Positions 1-6,562 of a DNA stretch of 7,433 nucleotides are shown here, piece after piece. Made by a program: the position numbers and the translations under genes. The notes under the pieces were generated by a model. That model saw nothing but the letters and a program-made list of their open reading frames with translations. It did no database searches and had not been told where the DNA came from. Each line of letters opens with the position of its first letter. The stretch's first letter is position 1. The DNA is from CAZNNH01 sp964574335 (GTDB taxonomy: Bacteria > Acidobacteriota > Vicinamibacteria > Fen-336): the NCBI GenBank assembly GCA_964574335.1, contig CAZNNH010000238.1:1-7433 (forward strand), written 5' to 3'.

Positions 1-683
1 TGACGACGGCGTTCGAGCTGCTGGCCGAGGTCTTCGGCCTCGACGAGACGATCGAGCTCGGCCCCCGCTACAACATCGCGCCCAGCCAGCCGATCGCCGC
101 GGTGCGTCGCGAGGGAGAGCGCCGGCGGCTGGGGCGGCTGCGTTGGGGCCTGGTGCCGGCGTGGTCGGAGAAGGCCCGACTTCGTCCCCAGATCAACGCC
201 CGCTCCGAGACGGCCGGCCGGCTGCCGGCCTTCCGCGACGCCCTGGCCGCGCGCCGCTGCCTGATCCCGGCCGACGGCTTCTACGAGTGGCGATCGGAGC
301 CCGGCACCCGCTCCCGACAGCCCTTCAGGATCCAGATGAAGGACGGCGGCCTCTTCGCCTTCGCCGGGATCTGGGAGCCGGCCGCCGGCGGGCCGCAGGC
401 GCTGCCGACGTGCGCCATCCTGACCACCCAGCCGAACCCCCTGGTCCGCGAGATCCACGACCGCATGCCGGTGATCCTGAAGGGCGACGACTACGGGCGC
501 TGGCTGGATCCGGACACCCGATCCGTGGCGGCGCTGCGCCCCCTGTTCCACCCCTTCCCCGCCGAGGCGATGAAGGCCTACCCGGTGGGGCGGGCCGTCA
601 ACGACCCGCGCCACGACGAGGCCGACTGTGCCGAGCCGGTCCCCGCCGAGGCCAGGTTGTTCAGCGACGTCTCGGGGACATGA
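1..683 (+). CDS. SRAP-domain protein (SOS response-associated peptidase, YedK/HMCES family), 5' partial
   Basis: SRAP proteins recognise abasic sites in single-stranded DNA and form a covalent thiazolidine link through the N-terminal Cys2, shielding the lesion during replication. The reading frame is open from base 3 and encodes 226 visible residues. The first are TTAFELLAEVFGLDE, and the preceding TG fits the end of a Leu codon, so probably only about seven residues (an MCGRxTL-type start) lie off the left edge. The catalytic Cys2 is therefore not visible. Other family hallmarks are present, numbered from base 3: RYNIAPSQ (22-29), WGLVPAW (48-54), NARSET (65-70), the CLIPADGFYEW block with catalytic Glu95 (codon 285-287), FAGIWE, and IHDRMPVIL with His152 (codon 456-458). 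These correspond to Asn75, Glu105 and His160 of E. coli YedK. The C-terminal YPVGRAVNDPRHDE segment is also typical. The gene is convergent with the large ligase gene and ends inside a hairpin. The family assignment is very secure. Activity depends on the unseen Cys2. Confidence 0.95.
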   Translation, partial: TTAFELLAEVFGLDETIELGPRYNIAPSQPIAAVRREGERRRLGRLRWGLVPAWSEKARLRPQINARSETAGRLPAFRDALAARRCLIPADGFYEWRSEPGTRSRQPFRIQMKDGGLFAFAGIWEPAAGGPQALPTCAILTTQPNPLVREIHDRMPVILKGDDYGRWLDPDTRSVAALRPLFHPFPAEAMKAYPVGRAVNDPRHDEADCAEPVPAEARLFSDVSGT

Positions 684-727
684 CCGGATTCGCTGGAACG
701 TGCCTGGCGAATCCGGATCGTGTCCCC
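674..727. terminator. Long hairpin between convergent genes, probable bidirectional terminator
   Basis: A perfect 10-bp inverted repeat (CCGGATTCGC at 684-693, GCGAATCCGG at 707-716) closes a 13-nt loop. The stem continues outward. A683 pairs with T718, G682 with C719 and T681 with G720 (wobble), leaving A717 bulged, and then GGGGACA at 674-680 pairs with TGTCCCC at 721-727. The total is about 20 base pairs with one bulge and one wobble. The left arm contains the last codons and stop of the SRAP gene. The right arm ends 8 nt from the stop of the convergent ligase gene. There is no T-tract on either side, so termination would rest on the stem alone or on other factors. The wobble makes the fold slightly stronger in the + strand transcript. 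The structure is seen directly; the terminator role is inferred from the convergent position. Confidence 0.7.
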
Positions 728-735
728 CGAAGCCT

Positions 736-3700
736 CTACAGGAACCTCACCAGCCCGCCCCAACGCCGGTCGACCTGGAAGCCGTGACGACGGTAGAAGT
801 CCTGGGAGACGAAGTGGGTCACCACCACCCGCACCCCCCGCGTCGCCATCCGCGAGCAGAAGTCCTCGAGCAGCAGCTCGCTCAGCCCACGGCCCTTCAG
901 CGAACCCGCTCGGGCGATGCCGTCGAGGTGGGCCACGTCGGGCTGAGGCTGCCGGTAGCAGATACCGGCCACCACCTGGTCCTCGCGGTTGAGCACGACG
1001 TAGTAGAGCTGGGCGGGGGCGAATCGCAGCGGGAGACCGGCCGCCAGGAACACCCGCAGCAGCTTGCCGATCTCGCCGGGCTCGGTGGGCTCCCGGACCC
1101 GGTAGGCCTGGCCGCGGTTGTCCTCGAGCCGAGAGATCACCACCACCCGCGCGTGCGCGGTGTCGGTGTCGCCCACCGCCGCCACGTCGAGGGGCCGTGA
1201 GGGATCGGCGCTCGGGAAGACCATCCGGCTGAGGACCAGCCGGTCCTCGGCGGTAGCGAGCGCCGCCTGCAGGGCCGACAGCTCGAGCATCCGGGTGGGG
1301 CGGACCTCGGGCCGCTCGAACATGGTCTGGAGCAGGAGGTCGAAGGCCTCGCGCACCTCGGCGGTCGCGCCGGCGAAGTAGGTCTGCCGGTACAGGGTGT
1401 AGCGGGCGAAGACGCCGAGCCGCTCCAGGTCGTAGAGCCGGTGCAGGTCGACCAGGAGCTGCTGCCGGGCCTCGGCGGTGGCGTCGGCGTTGGCGGCCTC
1501 CCAGGCCTGGTAGCGCTCCACCGCGCAACGCACCGCCAGCGGGACGTGGTACTCGCGGGACAGCGCCTGCAGGTGGCGCTCGAGGGAAGCCAGCAGCTCC
1601 TCCCGCAGCGTCACCCCGGAAGGGCCGGCCAGCTCGTCCCGCAGCGCCGCTAGGAACTCCCGTGCCGCCGGCACTCCGAGCGCCTCCACGCAGGCATCGA
1701 AGATCCAGCCGACGTCGAGCTGGCGGCGGGAGGCCGGGTAGTGGCTGACGGTCTGCCGGAAGAAGCTGCGGTACATGGGCCGCACCAGCGACAGCGGCCC
1801 CCCGTAGGGCGCCCAGCCGGCCAGCGACAGGACCATGACGTCGGTGCGGTAGTCGGGTTTGGGGACCACCACGTTGGTGGGCGCCACGTCGCCGGGGATG
1901 ATGCGCTGGTGGCTGTGCCACCAGCCGGTGAAGAAGGCGTAGAGCGCCCGCACCAGCAGGTTGCGCCAGGCGGTCGGTCCCGCCACCGGCTCGGAGCCGC
2001 GGGCGGCGCCCAGCTCGCGGATCCGCTCCCAGACCGTCAGGTCGCTGACGTAGACCATGGAGAAGGCGCCCAGCGCCGGACGCGCGCACGCGTAACGCGG
2101 CACCACCGGCGGGCCCAGGGTCTGCCCATGCAGCGCAATCATCCAGCGGATGGTCTGGCGGACCCCGGCATCGTCCATGCCCCGGCGCAGGACCAGCAGC
2201 AGGTCGTGGTGGTCGCCGGAGCGGGTGTTGACGCTGACCCGGTAGAGCCGGTGGGCCTGCAGCGAGTAGACGCGTGAGATCCAGATCCCCTCCGGCGGGA
2301 TGTCGTCGAGGTCCAGCCGGGCCCCGTCGAAGGCCAGCAGCAACGACTCCTTGAGGAAGGTGGTGCCGACCAGGGCGCCCTCCAGCCGCTCGATCTCGCG
2401 CTCGGTGAGGCGGTCCTGGAAGGCCAGCTTCCCGGCCCAGCGCTCGGGCAGAAGGCCCCCACCGGGGTCCTCCAGGTGCTTCTCGAACCAGGCCGCCAGG
2501 CGCTCGAAGTGGAGGCCGGCCCGACGGGCCAGCTCCGGGTCGGCCTCGTGGAGCATCCAGCTCACCAGCTCGGCGCGGACCGTCGCGTAGAACCCCGGGT
2601 GGACCTTGGCGAAGTCCTCGAGCAGCGTGAAGCTGTCGTCGAACAGGTCCCGGACCTCGGGGGTGGCGGGCCAGCGCAGTTGGGTGCGGTAGTGTCGCAT
2701 CCGCCGCCGCAAGGCCTCGAGCTGGTGCGGCTCCACCCGGGCGTGGGCGATCGCCTCGATGCTCTGGGCGCTCAGGAACGGCAGCCCCGACATCACGAAG
2801 GAGGGGAAGACCTGGCCGTAGTCGGGGGCCGGCTCGTCGAGCAGCAGGGTCTGGTAGGCGAGACAGCGCACCTCCAGGCTCGGGTGGCGGGCCAGCGCCT
2901 CGAGGCGGCGCCGGATCAGCCGCCCGAGGCGATCGTCCGCCTCGCGCAGGGCCTCGCCGAGGTCGCGGACCGCCACCAGCGCCTCGGCGGCGGGCGCGAA
3001 CAGGGCGCTCTGGGCCCGCTCGTTGACCCGCAGGAGCGCCGGGTTGCGCAGCCCCATCGGGGCGACGGTCTGAGACGGCGCGTACTCCCCCTCCCCCCGC
3101 ACCGGCAGCATCACCTGGGGCGAGACGCCTCCCAGCGGCAGGTCCCACCCCTCCTTACAGGGACAGAACGCGATCAGCGACGGGTTGGCCGCCCACAGCA
3201 GCGGCTGGTGGGCGAACAGCCCCAGGTCGATCACGTCGCCGTCGAGCCGGTAGACGAGGTCGCCGATCTCGACCGAGCCTTCCTCCGGGCGTGGCACGAC
3301 CTTCAAGAAGCGGTGCGAGCGCCGGTTGAACAGCCCCTCCCCCTGGGAGACGACGGCAGTCTCCAGCACGCCCAGGTCGCGGAAGAACCAGCGCGGGAGA
3401 CGCAGGCGCAGGCCCAGGTGGGCGATCTCGACGAAGCTCTTTCGGTACAGCCCCTCGATGGTCTCGGCGAAGCTCTCCCGGATCACCTTGCGGCGCAACG
3501 TCCCCTTCGGGGTCAGCTCGCCGCGGGAGGCCTCGAAGTCGCGGGACAGCAGGGCGAAGTTGACCACCCGCTCGTAGGGGGCCAGCTCGTTGTTGGCGGT
3601 GGTGATGACCTGCCGGAAGTACTCGTCGACGTCCTCCTCGGACGAGACGGCGGCCAGCACCGGATCGGAGCGGTCGGGGACGATCAGCAACACGTTGTAG

Positions 3701-5313
3701 TCGCGGCCGTCCCCCACCAGGAAGGTGCGCTTGATCCCCGGCACGTCGGCCAGGCAGCGCTCCACCGCAGCCGGCGCCACGGTCTGCCCCTTGCTGTTCT
3801 TGTAGATGTCCTTGATGCGGTCGACGATCTCGTAGTGGCCGCTCTCCCGCTGGTGGAAGATGTCCCCGGTGGCCAGCCAGCCCTCCGGGTTCTCGCCTTC
3901 GGGCTCGTCGAGGTAGCGGGCCACGTAGGGGCCGCGGATCTGCAGCTCCCCCTCCTGGCTGATCCGCGCCGTGATCCCCGGCAGCGGGATGCCCACCGAG
4001 TCGTCCTCGTACTCGCCGGGCGGCGTCATGGTGATGCCGCCGGTGGCCTCGGTCATGCCGAACCCGCTGCACAGCTCGACACCGTGGCGCTGGAAGAAGC
4101 GGAACGCGGCCGGCTCCAGGCGGCCCGCGGCGGAGAGGCCCCAGTGCAGGCGGTCGCCCACGATCTCGCGGAAGATCTCCTCGCGGATCCGGTCGTCGGC
4201 GCCGGCGTCCATCTCCGCCAGGCAGCGGTCGCGGATCTGCTGCCAGCGGTGGGGGATGCTGACGAGCCCGGTGGGGCGGACGGCGCGGATGCCCAGCAGC
4301 AGCGACTGGAACGAGGGGTTGCCGGCGAACACGTAGGTCCCGCCCCAGAACAGCGCGCCCATCATCTCCAGGTAGCGGCCGAAGGTGTGGAAAAGCGGCA
4401 GGTAGCAGAGCAGGACCTCGCCGTCCCCCACCTGGGGCAGGGCGGCGGCCCGGGCGAAGCGCTTGCTGACCAGGTTGAGCGCCGTGTAGCAGACGCCCTT
4501 CGGCATGCCGGTGCTGCCCGAGGTGAACAGGACGGTGGCAAGGTCGGAGAGGCCGGGACGGGTCCAGCCGGCCAGGAGCTGGTCGGTCTCCTCGGGGCCC
4601 AGCCGGGCGGCGGCCTCGGCCAGACGCGACTCGTCCTCACGCCGCAGCCGCGCCTCCGGGTCGTGCAGGAACACGTGCAGGGGCTGGCTGACCTGGGCGC
4701 GGGCGGCGGCCAGGTTGGCGCGCTGGGCCTCGGTCTCGGTGACCACCAGGTTGATGCGCAGCTCCTTCAGGACATAGGCCAGGGCATCCGGGCCGAGGTG
4801 CGGGCTGAGCGGCGTGACCAGCAGGCCGTGGACCAGGCAGGCCAGGTCGGCGCAGGCGCCGTCGATGCCGTTGTCGGCGATGAGGGCCACCCGCGGCCCT
4901 TCGGGGCGGGCGGCCAGGAACGCGGCCGCGTAGGCACGCAGCCGCCCGGCCACCGCCTGGTAGCTCCAGGTGCGGGCCTCGGGCCCCCACGACTCCTGGA
5001 ACAGGACCCGGTCGGGGTGCTCGGCCACCCGCTGGGCCAGCATCACGTCGAGGCCGTACCCCGAGAGCGGGACCAGCCCGAAGGCGGTCTCCGCCCAGGC
5101 GTGGCGCCGCTCCCGGTCGGGCAGGGCCTGGAGGAAGGCGGGGCGGCGGGTCCGGTCGAGGTAGCGGTGCCACTCTTCGGCGGGCACCTTCGCGGCCGCC
5201 CCCGACCGGAGCAGCGACTCGGCCGTCTCCAGCAGCGCCAGGGCGTCCTTGGGTGCAGCGCCCGACTCCCATCCTCGAAGCCTGTCCGCCAGCCCACGCG
5301 TGATGTCGCCCAT
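736..5313 (-). CDS. Giant multidomain protein: AMP-forming acyl-CoA synthetase-like domain + unassigned middle + kinase-like segment + C-terminal GNAT acyltransferase (1525 aa)
   Basis: Residues 1-85 are a helical N-terminal extension. Residues ~85-640 form an adenylate-forming domain of the long-chain acyl-CoA synthetase type, with P-loop LFTSGSTGMPKG (262-273), GFGMTEATGG (417-426), WLATGDI (479-485), DRIKDIYKNSKGQ (498-510) and the C-terminal ELTPKGTLRRK (599-609). Such domains activate a carboxylate with ATP and usually pass it to CoA. Residues ~641-984 match nothing I recognise; they start with probable beta-rich sequence containing CPC (717-719) and continue with helical, HEAT-like sequence from ~775. 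Residues ~985-1225 look kinase-like: a LYRVSVNTRSG strand region, then IIPGDVAPTNVVV with Asp1142 and Asn1147 resembling an APH-type catalytic loop, but no clear DFG Asp. Residues ~1385-1525 are a GNAT domain with a CoA-loop-like LKGRGLSELLLEDF (1472-1485) and FYRRHGF (1506-1512). No carrier-protein domain, signal peptide or membrane segment is evident, so it is probably cytosolic. The ATG at 5313 is supported by GGGGGAG (5323-5329) 9 nt upstream. It is divergent from the SDH proteinase gene. The reading frame is intact and the codon usage uniform. Substrate and acceptor are unknown. Confidence 0.9.
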   Translation of the reverse strand: MGDITRGLADRLRGWESGAAPKDALALLETAESLLRSGAAAKVPAEEWHRYLDRTRRPAFLQALPDRERRHAWAETAFGLVPLSGYGLDVMLAQRVAEHPDRVLFQESWGPEARTWSYQAVAGRLRAYAAAFLAARPEGPRVALIADNGIDGACADLACLVHGLLVTPLSPHLGPDALAYVLKELRINLVVTETEAQRANLAAARAQVSQPLHVFLHDPEARLRREDESRLAEAAARLGPEETDQLLAGWTRPGLSDLATVLFTSGSTGMPKGVCYTALNLVSKRFARAAALPQVGDGEVLLCYLPLFHTFGRYLEMMGALFWGGTYVFAGNPSFQSLLLGIRAVRPTGLVSIPHRWQQIRDRCLAEMDAGADDRIREEIFREIVGDRLHWGLSAAGRLEPAAFRFFQRHGVELCSGFGMTEATGGITMTPPGEYEDDSVGIPLPGITARISQEGELQIRGPYVARYLDEPEGENPEGWLATGDIFHQRESGHYEIVDRIKDIYKNSKGQTVAPAAVERCLADVPGIKRTFLVGDGRDYNVLLIVPDRSDPVLAAVSSEEDVDEYFRQVITTANNELAPYERVVNFALLSRDFEASRGELTPKGTLRRKVIRESFAETIEGLYRKSFVEIAHLGLRLRLPRWFFRDLGVLETAVVSQGEGLFNRRSHRFLKVVPRPEEGSVEIGDLVYRLDGDVIDLGLFAHQPLLWAANPSLIAFCPCKEGWDLPLGGVSPQVMLPVRGEGEYAPSQTVAPMGLRNPALLRVNERAQSALFAPAAEALVAVRDLGEALREADDRLGRLIRRRLEALARHPSLEVRCLAYQTLLLDEPAPDYGQVFPSFVMSGLPFLSAQSIEAIAHARVEPHQLEALRRRMRHYRTQLRWPATPEVRDLFDDSFTLLEDFAKVHPGFYATVRAELVSWMLHEADPELARRAGLHFERLAAWFEKHLEDPGGGLLPERWAGKLAFQDRLTEREIERLEGALVGTTFLKESLLLAFDGARLDLDDIPPEGIWISRVYSLQAHRLYRVSVNTRSGDHHDLLLVLRRGMDDAGVRQTIRWMIALHGQTLGPPVVPRYACARPALGAFSMVYVSDLTVWERIRELGAARGSEPVAGPTAWRNLLVRALYAFFTGWWHSHQRIIPGDVAPTNVVVPKPDYRTDVMVLSLAGWAPYGGPLSLVRPMYRSFFRQTVSHYPASRRQLDVGWIFDACVEALGVPAAREFLAALRDELAGPSGVTLREELLASLERHLQALSREYHVPLAVRCAVERYQAWEAANADATAEARQQLLVDLHRLYDLERLGVFARYTLYRQTYFAGATAEVREAFDLLLQTMFERPEVRPTRMLELSALQAALATAEDRLVLSRMVFPSADPSRPLDVAAVGDTDTAHARVVVISRLEDNRGQAYRVREPTEPGEIGKLLRVFLAAGLPLRFAPAQLYYVVLNREDQVVAGICYRQPQPDVAHLDGIARAGSLKGRGLSELLLEDFCSRMATRGVRVVVTHFVSQDFYRRHGFQVDRRWGGLVRFL

Positions 5314-5370
5314 CGGTCGTCGCTCCCCCGAGCCACACCCGGCTCAGCCGCTACATGGTATACATACTCC
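5314..5370. promoter_or_regulatory. Divergent promoter region with extended -10 for the SDH proteinase gene and RBS for the ligase gene
   Basis: On the + strand, TGGTATACA (5356-5364) matches an extended -10 (TGnTATAAT type). Its hexamer ends 6 nt before the GTG at 5371, so the expected transcription start coincides with the start codon. No convincing -35 is seen, which extended -10 promoters often lack. The self-complementary GTATAC core (5358-5363) offers a possible minus-strand -10 (TATACC, complement of 5358-5363), which would start the ligase transcript near 5351 with a leader of about 37 nt. That leader carries the Shine-Dalgarno sequence GGGGGAG (complement of 5323-5329), 9 nt before the ATG. 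The two promoters would overlap on the same few bases, so polymerase binding in one direction could exclude the other. The motifs are seen; promoter activity is inferred. Confidence 0.55.
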
Positions 5371-6387
5371 GTGGCCAGGCCTCGCCGGCGCGTCCGCATC
5401 AAGACCCCACCGATCCTGTACGAGAAGACCCAGGCGGCCCTGGCTCGTATCCAGAAGAAGGTCGCCGGGACGTTCCTCACCTACTGGACCTCGACCAGCG
5501 GCTCGGTCTGCGACAACGACGTGATGGCGTTGCACGAGGTCCTGAGCACCATCGGGCCGCAGGACCAGATCACGCTGCTGGTGAAGTCGGACGGGGGCAG
5601 CGGGATGGCGGCGCTGCGCATGGTCCACCTGCTGCGGCAGTACACGCGCCGGCTGACCGTGCTGGCGCCCCTCAACTGCGCCTCGGCCGCCACCATGCTG
5701 GCGTTGGGCGCCGACACTATCGCGATGGGGCCGCTGTCCTACCTGACCGCGGTCGACACCTCGCTGGAGCACGACCTGTCGCCGGTCGACCACACCAACA
5801 ACCTGGTGGCGGTGAGCAACGACGAGGTGGACCGGGTGATCCGGCTCTGGAAGGAGACGCTGGAGCGGGAGAAGCACGACGTCAACCCCTACCAGGAGCT
5901 CTACAAGTACCTTCACCCGCTGGTGATCGGCGCCCTGGACCGGGCCAGCAGCCTGTCCCTCAAGCTGTGCCAGGAGATCCTCTCCTATCACATGAAGGAC
6001 AAGGCCAAGGCGGCGCGGATCAGCCGCCAGCTCAACTCCTCCTACCCCGCCCACCAGTACCCGATCACGGCGCGCGAGGCGCGCCAGGTCGGGCTCAAGG
6101 TGGTGGAGCTCGAGCCGGAGCTGGACCGCCTCCTGCAGGAGCTGAACCGCCACTACTCGGAGATGGGCCAGCGGGCGATCACCGACTTCGACGAGCTGAA
6201 CCACCACGACAACGAGATCACCAACATCCTGGAGGGGCGCAGCCTGCAGGTCCTCTACCAGGTGGAGAAGGACTGGCACTACCGCAAGGAGGAGCGCCGC
6301 TGGGTGGCGATGAACGACGTCTCCTCCTGGTATCGCTGCCACAAGCGCGGCCGGCGGGTGGTCAAGGAGAAGTTCCACATCCGCTGA
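5371..6387 (+). CDS. SDH-family Clp/SppA-fold serine proteinase (338 aa)
   Basis: This belongs to the SDH (serine dehydrogenase proteinase) family, soluble relatives of signal peptide peptidase A and ClpP. Members are thought to be ATP-independent serine proteases with largely unknown substrates. Numbering from the GTG start: a basic N-terminus (ARPRRRVRIKTP), SVCDNDVMALHEVL (45-58), the LVKSDGGSGMAALRMVHLLR strand-turn-helix (70-89) with an oxyanion-type GG at 75-76, then LNCASAATMLALGAD (101-115). In the last segment Ser105 sits where SppA/ClpP-fold enzymes carry the nucleophile. It is followed by IAMGPLSYLTAVDTSL (117-132), LHPLVIGALDRASSLSLKLC (181-200) and the YPAHQYPI block (225-232) typical of the family. 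The C-terminal ~80 residues are charged and probably extra-catalytic. No signal peptide, transmembrane segment or NfeD partner is visible. I chose the GTG at 5371 because homology begins right after it, an extended -10 lies just upstream, and no Shine-Dalgarno precedes it; the ATG at 5355 is in another frame. The gene is divergent from the giant ligase gene. Confidence 0.88.
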   Translation: MARPRRRVRIKTPPILYEKTQAALARIQKKVAGTFLTYWTSTSGSVCDNDVMALHEVLSTIGPQDQITLLVKSDGGSGMAALRMVHLLRQYTRRLTVLAPLNCASAATMLALGADTIAMGPLSYLTAVDTSLEHDLSPVDHTNNLVAVSNDEVDRVIRLWKETLEREKHDVNPYQELYKYLHPLVIGALDRASSLSLKLCQEILSYHMKDKAKAARISRQLNSSYPAHQYPITAREARQVGLKVVELEPELDRLLQELNRHYSEMGQRAITDFDELNHHDNEITNILEGRSLQVLYQVEKDWHYRKEERRWVAMNDVSSWYRCHKRGRRVVKEKFHIR

Positions 6388-6417
6388 GACGCCGGACGCT
6401 GGCGTCGCAGCCGGCGT
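6388..6417 (+). terminator. Hairpin(s) directly after the SDH proteinase stop codon
   Basis: Immediately after the TGA, GACGCC (6388-6393) pairs perfectly with GGCGTC (6401-6406) across a 7-nt loop. An alternative 7-bp stem pairs ACGCCGG (6389-6395) with CCGGCGT (6411-6417), and the two folds exclude each other. No T-tract follows. The position between the stop codon and the tRNA gene suggests termination or 3'-end protection of the proteinase mRNA; the folds are short, so confidence is modest. Confidence 0.4.
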
Positions 6418-6447
6418 GGCGGTAACCTGGCTCCCGGACGCAACGCT

Positions 6448-6535
6448 GCGGGCGTAGCCGAATTGGCATAGGCGCCAGACTTAGGATCTGGTGGAGCAAA
6501 ACTCCGTGTGGGTTCAAGTCCCACCGCCCGCACCA
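6448..6535 (+). tRNA. tRNA-Leu (anticodon UAG), CCA encoded
   Basis: The full cloverleaf can be drawn. The acceptor stem GCGGGCG (6448-6454) pairs with CGCCCGC (6525-6531), followed by discriminator A6532 and encoded CCA (6533-6535). The D stem pairs GCC (6457-6459) with GGC (6471-6473). The anticodon stem CCAGA/TCTGG (6475-6479, 6487-6491) encloses loop CTTAGGA with anticodon TAG at 6482-6484, which reads CUA and, with wobble, other CUN codons. A long class II variable arm has stem GGAG/CTCC, as expected for Leu. The T arm GTGGG/CCCAC (6508-6512, 6520-6524) encloses TTCAAGT. A possible -10, TAACCT (6423-6428), lies 19 nt upstream with no convincing -35. The gene sits between the + strand proteinase gene and the convergent tatC. 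Confidence 0.97.
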
Positions 6536-6562
6536 TCTCCAGGCACGCGGCGGAAGACCTCA

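Noticed and set aside
143..787. Second + strand open frame over the SRAP gene
   Set aside because: The product is Arg/Pro/Gly-rich and shows no family features. The SRAP frame contains the conserved catalytic motifs.
578..3148. 856-codon minus-strand open frame overlapping the ligase gene in another frame
   Set aside because: The product is Arg/Gly/Pro/Ala-rich with no motifs, typical of an out-of-frame reading of high-GC DNA. The 1525-aa frame carries all domain signatures.
736..5313. Nonribosomal-peptide-synthetase or polyketide-type loading module
   Set aside because: No phosphopantetheine carrier motif, condensation domain or thioesterase is visible. The adenylation motifs are closer to long-chain acyl-CoA synthetases.
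2476..5370. Long + strand open frame opposite the giant ligase gene, continuous with the proteinase frame
   Set aside because: It is antisense to a gene with clear domain motifs on the minus strand. GC-saturated codons suppress stops in this antisense frame. The translated product is low-complexity with no recognisable motif until the proteinase begins after 5371.
5344..6378. Minus-strand 344-codon open frame opposite the proteinase gene
   Set aside because: It is an antisense shadow rich in Val/Leu/His/Gln with no domain features. The + strand frame is a recognised family.
5355..6425. ATG at 5355 and the 356-codon frame from it
   Set aside because: It is out of frame with the SDH proteinase motifs and reads as low-complexity Gly/Arg/Pro sequence. 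The ATG lies inside the extended -10.
6448..6535. tRNA-Leu as an attachment site for an integrated element
   Set aside because: I found no second copy of the tRNA 3' end in the window and no integrase or mobility gene beside it.
6279..6536. 85-codon minus-strand frame beginning MVRAVGLEPTRSFA
   Set aside because: Its first 30 codons are the reverse complement of tRNA-Leu. This is a well-known false ORF found opposite class II tRNA genes.
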